From assembly GCA_036378155.1 (NCBI GenBank), contig DASUXA010000066.1:1-34323 (forward strand): a stretch of 34,323 nt of DNA. The letters are read 5' to 3'. Source of the DNA: DASUXA01 sp036378155. Lineage in GTDB: Bacteria; Actinomycetota; Actinomycetes; Mycobacteriales; Micromonosporaceae. The position numbers and the translations under genes are program-made. This document shows, piece by piece, positions 10,226 to 17,870 of the stretch. The stretch's first letter is position 1. Each line of letters begins with the position of its first letter. The notes under the pieces were generated by a model. That model ran no database searches, was not told where the DNA came from, and saw only the letters and a list, made by a program, of their open reading frames with translations.

Positions 10226-10678
10226 ATGGCCGACTTCGACCTCACCGACCTTTCGTCAGTCGACCCGACGCAATTCGCCCAGATCGTCAAGAGCACGCCG
10301 GACGCGCAGCTCAAGGAGGTCATGCAGGGCGAGCAGCGGGGCAAGATCCTCGACGAGGTCTTCAGCCGCATGCCCGGGCGGTTCCGCGCGGACCGGGCCG
10401 GCAACACCAACGCGGTGATCCACTGGAACGTCGGCGACCGTCCGGACGGCGGCGTCGACACGTACGAACTCGTCATCGCCAACGGCGCGTGCACGCTGTC
10501 GCCCGAGCCCAAGGACGACCCGAAGCTGGCGCTGACCCTCGGTGCCGTCGAGTTCCTCAAGGTCGTCACCGGAAACGCCAACCCGGTGATGATGTTCATG
10601 ACCGGCAAGTTGAAGGCAAAGGGCGACCTGGGTCTCGCCGCCAACATCGGCAACCTGTTCGACATCCCGAAGGCGTGA
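10226..10678 (+). CDS. SCP2 sterol/lipid-carrier domain protein
   Basis: A 150-aa protein almost entirely made of an SCP2 sterol-transfer domain: GKILDEVFSRMPGRF, a central beta region AVIHWNVGDRPDGGVDTYEL, then the signature KLALTLGAVEFLKVVTGNANPVMMFMTGKLKAKGD spread over residues about 99-135 and the closing LGLAANIGNLF. Start ATG 10226 follows GAAGGA with a 9-bp gap. It precedes the acyl-CoA dehydrogenase by 2 bp, so the two are one transcript. Inferred role: binding of acyl-CoA or sterol substrates for the enzymes encoded beside it. Confidence 0.9.
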   Translation: MADFDLTDLSSVDPTQFAQIVKSTPDAQLKEVMQGEQRGKILDEVFSRMPGRFRADRAGNTNAVIHWNVGDRPDGGVDTYELVIANGACTLSPEPKDDPKLALTLGAVEFLKVVTGNANPVMMFMTGKLKAKGDLGLAANIGNLFDIPKA

Positions 10679-10680
10679 CC

Positions 10681-11895
10681 ATGCCCGAGTTCTCGCTTGA
10701 CCTGAACGAGGAGCAGCGGGACCTGCGGGACTGGGTGCACGGCTTCGCCGAGGAGGTCGTCCGCCCAGCCGCCGCCGAATGGGACGCCCGCGAAGAGACC
10801 CCGTGGCCGGTCATCCAGGAAGCCGCGAAGATCGGTCTGTACGGTTTCGAATTCCTCGCCAACGCGTGGGCCGACCCGACCGGGTTGTCGCTGCCGATCG
10901 CCAGCGAGGAACTGTTCTGGGGCGACGCCGGCATCGGGCTGTCCATCTTCGGCACCTCGCTCGCGGTCGCCGCGATCTACGGCAGCGGCACCCCGGACCA
11001 GATGCTGGAGTGGGTACCGCAGTGCTTCGGCGACCCGAGCGACCCGAAGGTCGCGGCGTTCTGCACGACGGAGCCGGAAGCCGGCTCGGACGTCGGTTCG
11101 ATGCGCACCCGCGCCCGGTACGACGAAGCGACCGACGAATGGGTGCTCAGCGGGCAGAAGGCGTACGCCACCAACGGCGGTATCGCAAATGTCCACGTGG
11201 TGACCGCCTCCGTCGACCCCGCACTCGGGTCGCGCGGTCAGGCAGCGTTCGTGGTGCCCCCCGGTACCAAGGGACTCACCTCCACCCGGAAGTTGAAGAA
11301 GCTGGGGCTGCGCGCCTCGCACACCGCCGACGTGTTCCTCGACGACGTCCGGGTACCGGGTCGCTGCCTGCTCGGCGAGCGGGAAGCGCTCGAGGAACGG
11401 CTCGCCAGGGCGCGCGAAGGCAAGCGGGCATCCGGGCAGGCGGCGATGCGTACCTTCGAACTGTCCCGCCCGGCGGTCGGCGCCCAGGCGCTCGGCGTCG
11501 CCCGCGCCGCGTACGAGTACGCGCTGGACTACGCGAAGAACCGGGTGCAGTTCGGTCGCCCGATCATCGAGAACCAGGCGATCGCGTTCGCGCTCGCCGA
11601 CATGAAGATGGAGATCGACGCGGCGCGGCTGCTGGTCTGGCGGGCGGCGTGGATGGGCCGCAACAACCGGCCCTTCGAGGCCGGCGAGGGCTCGATGTCG
11701 AAGCTCAAGGCGGGCGAGGTCGCGGTCGCGGTGACCGAGAAGGCGGTACAGATCCTCGGCGGCGCCGGCTTCCTGCGTGAACACCCGGTCGAGCGGTGGT
11801 ACCGCGACGCCAAGATCTACACGATCTTCGAGGGCACCTCCGAGATCCAGCGGCTGGTGATCGCCCGCGCCATTTCGGGGATGTACATCCGCTGA
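10681..11895 (+). CDS. Acyl-CoA dehydrogenase
   Basis: A 404-aa FAD-dependent acyl-CoA dehydrogenase (first beta-oxidation step). Seen: N-terminal helical domain LNEEQRDLRDWVHGFAEEVV, the FAD/substrate loop FCTTEPEAGSDVGSMRTRA (128-146), LSGQKAYATNGG (157-167), ARAAYEYALDYAKNRVQFG (275-293), QILGGAGFLREHPVERWYRD, and the catalytic Glu384 in IFEGTSEIQRLVIARAI. The start is ATG 10681, just after the SCP2 stop; an open stretch upstream in the same frame is the shadow of SCP2. A strong hairpin follows the stop at 11904-11930. Confidence 0.95.
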   Translation: MPEFSLDLNEEQRDLRDWVHGFAEEVVRPAAAEWDAREETPWPVIQEAAKIGLYGFEFLANAWADPTGLSLPIASEELFWGDAGIGLSIFGTSLAVAAIYGSGTPDQMLEWVPQCFGDPSDPKVAAFCTTEPEAGSDVGSMRTRARYDEATDEWVLSGQKAYATNGGIANVHVVTASVDPALGSRGQAAFVVPPGTKGLTSTRKLKKLGLRASHTADVFLDDVRVPGRCLLGEREALEERLARAREGKRASGQAAMRTFELSRPAVGAQALGVARAAYEYALDYAKNRVQFGRPIIENQAIAFALADMKMEIDAARLLVWRAAWMGRNNRPFEAGEGSMSKLKAGEVAVAVTEKAVQILGGAGFLREHPVERWYRDAKIYTIFEGTSEIQRLVIARAISGMYIR

Positions 11896-11903
11896 GGACG
11901 ACT

Positions 11904-11930
11904 GCCGGCCCGGCGCCTCGCCGGGCCGGC
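11904..11930. terminator. 11-bp perfect hairpin after acyl-CoA dehydrogenase
   Basis: GCCGGCCCGGC (11904-11914), loop GCCTC, then its exact complement (11920-11930). No U-tract follows, common for actinomycete terminators. It lies 8 bp after the dehydrogenase stop and just before the synthetase ribosome site, so it could attenuate rather than end transcription. Confidence 0.5.
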
Positions 11931-11948
11931 CCAACCGCTGGAGTGCCG

Positions 11949-13496
11949 GTGCAGATCGACGCTTTCACGGTCGCGACCCTGGCTCGGCGCGGGCTGCTCG
12001 CGCCGGGTCGCCCGGACCGGATCACCGCTCAACTCCTCGCGCTGGCGCGGTGGGGGTTCGGGCTGGCCGGCGAGCTGCGCTCGGCAGCCGAGCGCAGCCC
12101 CAACCGGGTCGCGATCATCGACGAATCGGAGCAGGTCACCTATCGCGAGCTGGTACGCCGGGCGGAACGGCTGGCGACCGCGCTGCGCGGCAGTTTCGGG
12201 GTACGGGCGGGCGACCCGGTCGCTCTGCTCTGCCGCAACCACGCGGTACTGGTCGAGGCGATGGTCGCCACCGGCATGCTGGGCGCCGACGTGGTGCTGG
12301 TGAACACCGGCGTTTCCCCCGCCCAGTTCGCCGCGCTGGTCACCGAGCACCAGGTACGGACCCTGCTGTACGACGACGAGTTCATCGAGCACGCCGCGAT
12401 CGCCCCGCCGGAGTTGCGCCGCATCCCGACGAGCACGATCGACAAGATCAGGAGCGAGGCGGCGCCGGGTCCGCTCGGACGCCCCGAGCGTGACGGGCGC
12501 ACCATCGTGCTCACCTCCGGTACGACGGGGATCCCGAAGGGCGCGCCGCGACCCAGCCCGCCGGGTCTGAAGCCGCTCGCCTCGCTGCTGTCCCGGATTC
12601 CGCTGCGCGCGGGCGAACGGATGCTGATCGCGGCGCCGCTGTTCCACACCTGGGGGTACGCCGCGCTGCAGATGGCGATCGCGCTGCGTGGCACGGTGGT
12701 GCTCCAGCGCCGGTTCGAACCGGCGACGGCGGTCGAGGCGATCGACCGGTACCGGTGTGGCGCGCTGTTCGTGGTACCGGTGATGCTGCAGCGCCTGCTC
12801 GACGTGCCGCACCAGCCGCTGCCGCTGCGGGTCGTCGCGACCAGCGGTTCGGCGCTGCCCGGCGACCTCGCGATCCGGTTCATGGACCGGTACGGGGACG
12901 TGCTGTACAACCTGTACGGGTCGACCGAGGCGTCCTGGGCGAGCATCGCCACGCCTCGCGAGTTGCGCCGCGATCCGAGGACGGCGGGACGCCCGCCGCA
13001 CGGCACCCGGATCGCGATCCTCGACGCGACCGGCAAGCCGGTACCGGCGGGGCACGTCGGGCGCATCTTCGTCGGCAACGACATGCTGTTCAGCGGGTAC
13101 ACGAACGGCGACGGCAAGCCGGTACACGACGGGATGCTCGCGACCGGCGACGTCGGGCATCTGTCGTCGGACGGGCTGCTGTACGTCGACGGTCGCGAGG
13201 ACGACATGGTGATCTCGGGCGGCGAGAACGTCTTCCCGTCCGAAGTGGAGCATGTGCTCGCCAGGCTGCCGCAGGTTCGTGAGGTGGCGGTGGTGGGCGT
13301 GCCGGACGCCGAGTTCGGGCAGCGCCTCGCCGCGTACATCGTGTTGCGACCTGGGGAATGGCTGGACGGCGAGGCGGTCCGGGAGTATGTGCGCCGCCAT
13401 CTGGCTCGGTTCTCGGTGCCCCGTGACGTGATCTTCCTCGATGAGCTCCCGCGCAACGCCACCGGCAAGGTAGTGCCCCGCCATTTGCCCAAGTGA
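11949..13496 (+). CDS. Acyl-CoA synthetase (AMP-forming, ANL superfamily)
   Basis: A 515-aa ligase that adenylates a carboxylic acid and passes it to CoA. Seen: P-loop VLTSGTTGIPKGAP (about 185-198), FHTWGYAALQMA, YNLYGSTEASWASIA (A5), TGDVGHLSSDGLLYVDGREDDM (A7/A8 hinge), GGENVFPSEVE, and the catalytic Lys in ELPRNATGKVVPR (about 507). The first about 45 residues (TLARRGLLAPGRPDRI) resemble long-chain ligases. Start GTG 11949 is preferred because GGAG lies 5 bp upstream; GTG 11943 is inside that ribosome site. It sits 53 bp after the dehydrogenase and probably activates the substrate degraded by the block. Substrate chain type is unknown. Confidence 0.92.
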   Translation: MQIDAFTVATLARRGLLAPGRPDRITAQLLALARWGFGLAGELRSAAERSPNRVAIIDESEQVTYRELVRRAERLATALRGSFGVRAGDPVALLCRNHAVLVEAMVATGMLGADVVLVNTGVSPAQFAALVTEHQVRTLLYDDEFIEHAAIAPPELRRIPTSTIDKIRSEAAPGPLGRPERDGRTIVLTSGTTGIPKGAPRPSPPGLKPLASLLSRIPLRAGERMLIAAPLFHTWGYAALQMAIALRGTVVLQRRFEPATAVEAIDRYRCGALFVVPVMLQRLLDVPHQPLPLRVVATSGSALPGDLAIRFMDRYGDVLYNLYGSTEASWASIATPRELRRDPRTAGRPPHGTRIAILDATGKPVPAGHVGRIFVGNDMLFSGYTNGDGKPVHDGMLATGDVGHLSSDGLLYVDGREDDMVISGGENVFPSEVEHVLARLPQVREVAVVGVPDAEFGQRLAAYIVLRPGEWLDGEAVREYVRRHLARFSVPRDVIFLDELPRNATGKVVPRHLPK

Positions 13497-13861
13497 CCGG
13501 GTCGGCGGCGTCGCGTGCCTTGCGGCGCCGGCTGGCGCGGGGTGTGGCTCGGGGCGTACAACCCTGGTGATGTACGTACATCGCCAACGTTGTACGCCCC
13601 CCGCGAGGGACGACGCCGGGAGCCTTTCAGGCTCCAGCGAGTCGGGAAGACGACGCCCGTCAGGCTCGCTTGCGCCGGCACCGCCGGCGCGAAGAAAACA
13701 CCAGCGGGAGCCGGCGACGTCTGGACCGACGAGCACCGCGAGTCGGGAAGACGACGCCCGTCAGGCTCGCTTGCGCCGGCACCGCCGGCGCGAAGAAAAC
13801 ACCAGCGGGAGCCGGCGACGTCTGGACCGACGAGCACCGCGAGTCGGGAAGACGACGCCCG
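13497..13861. other. Gene-free repeat island
   Basis: No credible gene lies here. The stretch separates convergent transcription units (synthetase on plus, DivIVA-like gene on minus) and is filled by a 50-bp palindrome (13551-13600), a small hairpin GGAGCCT-TTC-AGGCTCC (13619-13635), and two full 101-bp direct repeats. Apparent frames across it are antisense or repeat-born. Confidence 0.7.
13551..13600. repeat. 50-bp near-perfect palindrome (cruciform-capable)
   Basis: The left arm starts GGGGCGTACAAC (13551-13562) and the right arm ends with its exact complement GTTGTACGCCCC (13589-13600). The centre TGATGTAC/GTACATC is also self-complementary with no loop. In total 22 of 25 positions pair. 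It is 55 bp after the synthetase stop and has no U-tract. It could be a terminator, a cruciform, or a terminus of a decayed element. Confidence 0.75.
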
Positions 13862-13869
13862 TCAGGCTC
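13637..13869. repeat. 101-bp tandem direct repeat, 2 full copies plus 31 bp
   Basis: Copies at 13637-13737 and 13738-13838 are identical base for base, and 13839-13869 repeats the first 31 bases. Each unit holds a perfect hairpin GCGCCGGC-ACC-GCCGGCGC (13672-13690 in copy 1) followed by an A-rich GAAGAAAAC. The period is not a multiple of three. The partial copy runs into the stop codon of the DivIVA-like gene. Complete identity points to recent duplication or slippage. Confidence 0.9.
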
Positions 13870-14200
13870 CCGCTTTTCGGGTTCGCTGCGGGGCGAGCGG
13901 GCGCACGTTGACGGCGTTGCGAGCCTGGTACGCCTGGGCAGCTTGCTCTGCCTGCCAGTCCCGGAGTGCCGCTTTCAGCCGCTGGTTCTCCTCCCGCAGC
14001 GCCAGTTCGGCGGCGTCGCGGATCTCCAACTCGTCAGCCATCCAGGACAGGAACGCGTAGACGTCCGCGGCGATCAGTCCGCGACGGAACCGTCGGGTCC
14101 ACGGGAACCGGATGGAGCGCAGTTTCCTGGGGCTGAGGCGTCGCCCGGGAAAGGCGAAGCCGTACACCGCCCCCGGGTTGTCGGTGGCTGCCTGGCTCAT
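13862..14200 (-). CDS. Small DivIVA-like coiled-coil protein
   Basis: A 112-aa protein with WTRRFRRGLIAADVYAFLSWMADEL at residues about 34-58, resembling the lipid-binding/coiled-coil entry of DivIVA-domain proteins (FRRGLxxxDVxxFL pattern), followed by a predicted coiled coil (ELALREENQRLKAALRDWQAEQAAQA, about 65-90) and a basic tail. Full DivIVA proteins are longer and recruited to curved membranes in polar growth; this is a mini version and its role is unknown. ATG 14200 overlaps the stop of the binding lipoprotein (ATGA). Its own stop lies in the partial copy of the 101-bp repeat. Confidence 0.7.
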   Translation of the reverse strand: MSQAATDNPGAVYGFAFPGRRLSPRKLRSIRFPWTRRFRRGLIAADVYAFLSWMADELEIRDAAELALREENQRLKAALRDWQAEQAAQAYQARNAVNVRPLAPQRTRKAGA

Positions 14201-15213
14201 CGGGCAGCTCCCCGACCGGGCGCGAGGTCGAAGTCGACGACCTGGTCGGGCGTGATCCCCTCCGGTACCGCGCCTGCGGACTGCAGCAGTGCGATGGTAC
14301 GGGCGACCCGCTCGGGCCGGATCGCGCCGACGGGTGCCCCGGCACCGGCGGAGCGGGCGTACGGCGCGGTCAGGGCGGTTTCCGCGGCGGCTGCCTGCGC
14401 CGGGTACCCGGGCTGACGCTTGGCGAAGATCCGACCCGTCTCGTCGGGGTGGTCGATCGCGTACTCCAGCGCGGCGAGGGTCGCGTCGCGGAACCGGCGT
14501 ACCAAATCGGGGTTGTCGTGGGCGAGTTTCGTGGACACCGCGAGCGCGTTGCCGTACAGGTCGGTCAGGTAGTCACTGTACGGCAGGACGACGGCGTGCC
14601 GCCCGGGTGCTGCTGCCTCGATCCCGGCTTTGTTGACGACGAGGTCGGTGGCGGCGTCGAGGGAGCCGGACAGCATCAGGGCGCGCATCCGCTGCGGCGG
14701 GGTCTGTACCCAGGTGATCCGGCTGGCGTCGATACCGGCGAGCCGGGCGTACACCGGGAACAGCGTGTAGTTCACCCCGCCCGGCTGGTACCCGACCCGC
14801 TTGCCGGCGAGGTCCTTCGGGCTGCTGATACCCCGGTTGTCGAGGGTGATGATGCAGGACTCGCTGCGCTGGTGGATGGCGGCGACGGTGGTGAAGCCGC
14901 GGACGCCTTTGCCGTACGCGATGAGCGCGCCGGTCACGTCGACGATGACGACGTCGGCTTGTCCGGCGAGCAGCAGTTTGAGGTTCGCCTCGGTACCCGC
15001 GCCCGGTCTGATCGTCACGTCCAGTCCAGCCCTGCGGAAGAAGCCGAGTTCCTGTCCGAGCACCATGTACGCCTCCTGCCCGTACAGCCCGAAGCCGGTC
15101 ACGTAGGTGACCTTGGTGAGGGGTCGCTCGGCTGGTGGGCGGGGTGGGGCGGAACAGCTGGCGGCGAGCAGTCCGGCGAGTACCAGACCGGTGAGTCGGC
15201 GAAGGGGCACCAT
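14197..15213 (-). CDS. ABC-transporter substrate-binding lipoprotein (NMT1/THI5-SsuA type)
   Basis: A 338-aa lipoprotein: signal MVPLRRLTGLVLAGLLAASC with lipobox LAASC (Cys20). The mature part matches periplasmic-binding type 2 proteins for aliphatic sulfonate, nitrate, taurine or pyrimidine precursors: GLYGQEAYMVLGQELGFFRRAG, a Gly-rich region GAGTEANLKLLLAGQADVVIV, SPKDLAGKRVGYQPGG, and LVRRFRDATLAALEYAIDHP. Start ATG 15211-15213 has GAAGG 8 bp upstream; a longer frame exists but lacks a signal peptide. No permease or ATPase gene is adjacent. It is translationally coupled to the DivIVA-like gene. Ligand unknown. Confidence 0.88.
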   Translation of the reverse strand: MVPLRRLTGLVLAGLLAASCSAPPRPPAERPLTKVTYVTGFGLYGQEAYMVLGQELGFFRRAGLDVTIRPGAGTEANLKLLLAGQADVVIVDVTGALIAYGKGVRGFTTVAAIHQRSESCIITLDNRGISSPKDLAGKRVGYQPGGVNYTLFPVYARLAGIDASRITWVQTPPQRMRALMLSGSLDAATDLVVNKAGIEAAAPGRHAVVLPYSDYLTDLYGNALAVSTKLAHDNPDLVRRFRDATLAALEYAIDHPDETGRIFAKRQPGYPAQAAAAETALTAPYARSAGAGAPVGAIRPERVARTIALLQSAGAVPEGITPDQVVDFDLAPGRGAAR

Positions 15214-15258
15214 CAAATGACCTTCTTTCAGGATGAATAGGGCAGCAGACAGCAGCAG

Positions 15259-15287
15259 CGATCCGGGCGCTTGTCGCGCCCGGATCG
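15259..15287. terminator. 12-bp perfect hairpin upstream of binding lipoprotein gene
   Basis: CGATCCGGGCGC (15259-15270), loop TTGTC, exact complement (15276-15287). It lies downstream of the minus-strand methyltransferase stop (15339) and upstream of the lipoprotein start (15213), so it most likely ends the methyltransferase transcript. There is no U-tract. Confidence 0.55.
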
Positions 15288-15338
15288 GCTGGGTCGTGGA
15301 GCCACACACCGGCGACGCCGGTGCGTTCGGAGGTACCG

Positions 15339-16148
15339 CTATCTCGGGCGGCGCCCGAGCGTGGAGTACGTCAAGTTGCCGAGCAGGACGAGCGTCGGGT
15401 CGGCGAGCAGTTCCCGCAGTCGGACCAGGTCGGACGCCGGCATACCGGCGTTGACCAGGTGCTCGTGCAGTTCGCTGGAGACCGCGATGGGCAGCCGGCA
15501 GCCGGCGGTACCGCCGGTCCAACTGCGCGCATGCGCGGTGGTGTCGACCGCGACCAGCCCGGCGGCGAGCATCACGCGCGGCACCGAGGCCGCCCACCCG
15601 CTGTCGTTGCCCCACGCCGCGAACACGTCGAGCAGCGCCTGCTGGTACCGCGTGTACAGCTCGGCGGCGTCCGGGTCGGACGCGGCCAGTACCGCGCCCG
15701 GACGGGCGCCCCACTCTTCGACGAGCAGGGCGCCGCCGGGTGCGAGCGCCTGGACCAGCCGGCCCAGGATCTCGCGCCGTGCCGGCAGGTGGGCGAGCAC
15801 CAGCCGGGCGTGAATGACGTCGAACTGGCCCTCGGGCAGCGGATCGACGCAGATGTCGTGGGTCAGTACCTCGACCCGCGGGTGCGGCCGGACGTGCTGC
15901 GGCTTGACGTCCGTGGCGATCACCTCACCGGCGATGCCGACCCGGTCGGCCAGCCACGCGGCGATGCTGCCGTTGCCCGCTCCGATCTCGAGGCACCGAC
16001 CGCCGACCGGTACCCCGGCCTCACGCAGCCGGGCGGTCGTCAACTCGTCGAGCACCCCGGACAGGCAGTCGAGCATCGCGACCGCCGTCGGCTCGTCGTT
16101 GTCCAGCACGTACCGCCCGCCGGACGTCGACTCGGACACCGTGGTCAA
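15339..16148 (-). CDS. Class I SAM-dependent methyltransferase
   Basis: A 269-aa methyltransferase. Motif I is CLEIGAGNGSIAAWLADRV (about 52-70), followed by VIATDVKPQHV (motif II acidic end), FDVIHARLVLAHLPARREIL (motif IV/V) and LAPGGALLVEEWG. Substrate is unknown. The start is TTG 16146-16148: GGGGAGG lies 5 bp upstream, while the internal GTG at 16139 would be 14 bp away. The frame is open further upstream without a start signal. It is divergent from the XRE-TPR gene over 313 bp. Confidence 0.88.
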   Translation of the reverse strand: MTTVSESTSGGRYVLDNDEPTAVAMLDCLSGVLDELTTARLREAGVPVGGRCLEIGAGNGSIAAWLADRVGIAGEVIATDVKPQHVRPHPRVEVLTHDICVDPLPEGQFDVIHARLVLAHLPARREILGRLVQALAPGGALLVEEWGARPGAVLAASDPDAAELYTRYQQALLDVFAAWGNDSGWAASVPRVMLAAGLVAVDTTAHARSWTGGTAGCRLPIAVSSELHEHLVNAGMPASDLVRLRELLADPTLVLLGNLTYSTLGRRPR

Positions 16149-16461
16149 CCGAACCTCCCCTGTGGACCAGTCACCTCCACCGGGTCCGGTGGAGGAGCGC
16201 CGAGACGGGCGGGTTCCCCTGCGACGTACAGCCGTCACCCATCCGGCCCGCCGCGCTGCCCGGCACCCGTCCCGGCGCCGTGGCACCAGGATTCGGCTCC
16301 CCCGGTACCGCGCAAAAGGCCTGTGACCTGCGTCTTTGTTGCGTCTCTGGTACCGGTGTGCGGACCTGATGCAGGTCTGATGCAGCACCGGGTTCGACCC
16401 CGCCGTGTTGACGTACCGCGCGGCTAGGCTCGGGCGTTGTTGATCTCCAGAGGGATACCGA
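16149..16461. promoter_or_regulatory. Divergent intergenic region with 11-bp direct repeat
   Basis: No gene is seen in these 313 bp. CTGATGCAG occurs twice, at 16366-16374 and 16377-16385, exactly 11 bp (one helical turn) apart. The first copy sits inside the palindrome ACCTG-ATG-CAGGT (16364-16376). It is 77 bp before the XRE start and could be its operator. TAGGCT at 16425-16430 may be a -10 box; no convincing -35 is spaced from it. Confidence 0.4.
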
Positions 16462-17808
16462 ATGACCACGGTTCGCCGGTGGACGGGCCACGAGACCCGT
16501 GCCCTCCGGCAGGCGATGCGGATGAGCATCCGAGCCTTCGCCTCGTACCTCGGGGTCGGCGTCCGCACCGTGGCCGGTTGGGAGTCGAGCGCGGGTGTGT
16601 CGCCGCGCCCGGAGATGCAGGCCGCGCTCGACACCGCGCTCGCGCGGGCGAGTGACGAAGTCAAGGCACGGTTCGCGCTGATCCTCGACGCCGGCCGACC
16701 CGACCCGCAGCCGGTCCGGACCGGCATCGCACCGCCCGGTGTCCGTTCGGCGCTGCTCGCGCCACGGGAATGGAACCGGCACACGACCGACGATCTGACC
16801 GCGTTCCTGGCGGGCGACGGCGACCTCGACGACCACGCCGCGCTGCGTCTGGCGCACGAGTGGCGCATCGTCGACCCGCCGCAGGTGGTCGAGGTGCACG
16901 CCGGTCGCCGGGTGGGCGAACGGCTGGCACGGGTGATCGAGGAGCGGATCGAGGCGTTGCGCCGGATGGACGACGTGCTGGGCGGCGGCGAGGTACACGA
17001 CCTGGTCCACCGGGAACTGCGGGTCACCCTCGACCTGCTGCGTGGCGCGTCGTACTCGGAGAAGACCGGACGCCGGCTGCTGGGCGCGGTCGCGGACCTG
17101 TGCCAGCTCGCCGGCTGGGTGGCGGGCGACGCGGGGCTGTACCCGCTCGCCGAGCGGTACTACCTGGGTGGGGTGTCCGCCGCGCACGCCGCCGACGACC
17201 GGCGGCTCGCCGCGCATCTGCTGTCGTCGCTGGCGTACCAGAAGGCGAACGTCGGCGATCCACGCGAGGCGGTCCTGCTGGCGCGCAGCGCGGAACAGGG
17301 CGCCGAGACCACGGCCGGGCGCACCCGGGCGCTGCTGTACGGGCGGATCGCGTGGGCGTCGGCGCGATGCGGCGACGCGCCGACGGTCGACCGTGCGCTC
17401 GCCGAGGTCGACCGGGCGCTGGACCGCGCCGAGCCGGAGGCGGACCCGTCCTGGCTGTACTGGCTGGACCGGGACGAGGCGCAGATCATGGCGGGGCGGT
17501 GCATGACGGAGCTGCGTCGCGCCGCGCCGGCGGTGGAACTGCTCCAGGACGCCATCGGCCGGTACGACGACACGCGCACCCGCGAACTGGCGCTGTACCT
17601 GTCGTGGCTTGCCGAGGCGCACGTGTACAGCAACAACATCGACGAGGCGGCGCGGGTCGCGTCCCTAGCGCTGCAGCTGTCCGCCCTGGTCAGCAGCGTG
17701 CGCTGCCACGCTCGGCTGCGTACGTTGCGGGGGCTGCTCAGCCAGTACCGGCAGAGCGCGACGGTGCGCGAGTTCGAGGAGGAAGCTCGACAGGTCCTCG
17801 GACCGTAG
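16462..17808 (+). CDS. XRE-type HTH regulator with TPR-like C-terminal region
   Basis: A 448-aa actinomycete-type regulator. The N-terminus has a Cro/XRE HTH: ALRQAMRMSIRAFASYLGVG then VRTVAGWES (about 14-45). The rest is helical: residues about 200-430 show TPR-like pairs (LYPLAERYYLGGVSAAHAAD, LLARSAEQGAETTAGRTRAL, AAPAVELLQDAIGRYDD, NNIDEAARVASLALQLS), as in regulators that bind peptides or partner proteins. Start ATG 16462 follows AGAGGGA. A 14-bp hairpin lies just after the stop. It is divergent from the methyltransferase, which may be its target; the ligand is unknown. Confidence 0.88.
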   Translation: MTTVRRWTGHETRALRQAMRMSIRAFASYLGVGVRTVAGWESSAGVSPRPEMQAALDTALARASDEVKARFALILDAGRPDPQPVRTGIAPPGVRSALLAPREWNRHTTDDLTAFLAGDGDLDDHAALRLAHEWRIVDPPQVVEVHAGRRVGERLARVIEERIEALRRMDDVLGGGEVHDLVHRELRVTLDLLRGASYSEKTGRRLLGAVADLCQLAGWVAGDAGLYPLAERYYLGGVSAAHAADDRRLAAHLLSSLAYQKANVGDPREAVLLARSAEQGAETTAGRTRALLYGRIAWASARCGDAPTVDRALAEVDRALDRAEPEADPSWLYWLDRDEAQIMAGRCMTELRRAAPAVELLQDAIGRYDDTRTRELALYLSWLAEAHVYSNNIDEAARVASLALQLSALVSSVRCHARLRTLRGLLSQYRQSATVREFEEEARQVLGP

Positions 17809-17820
17809 CCCGGACAGCGT

Positions 17821-17852
17821 GGGGCCCCGGCTGCCGAAGCAGCCGGGGCCCC
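17821..17852. terminator. Bidirectional 14-bp hairpin terminator
   Basis: GGGGCCCCGGCTGC (17821-17834), tetraloop CGAA, exact complement (17839-17852). It sits between the convergent stops of the XRE-TPR gene (17808) and the subtilase (17871), so it can serve both directions. Confidence 0.8.
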
Positions 17853-17870
17853 GACTCACTCACCGGCTAC

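Noticed and set aside
12140..13837. Long minus-strand frames beginning in the 101-bp repeats
   Set aside because: They are antisense to the synthetase, and their repeated start peptide is a product of the tandem repeat, not a gene.
13637..13869. CRISPR array
   Set aside because: Adjacent identical units without spacers, and no cas genes; it is a plain tandem repeat.
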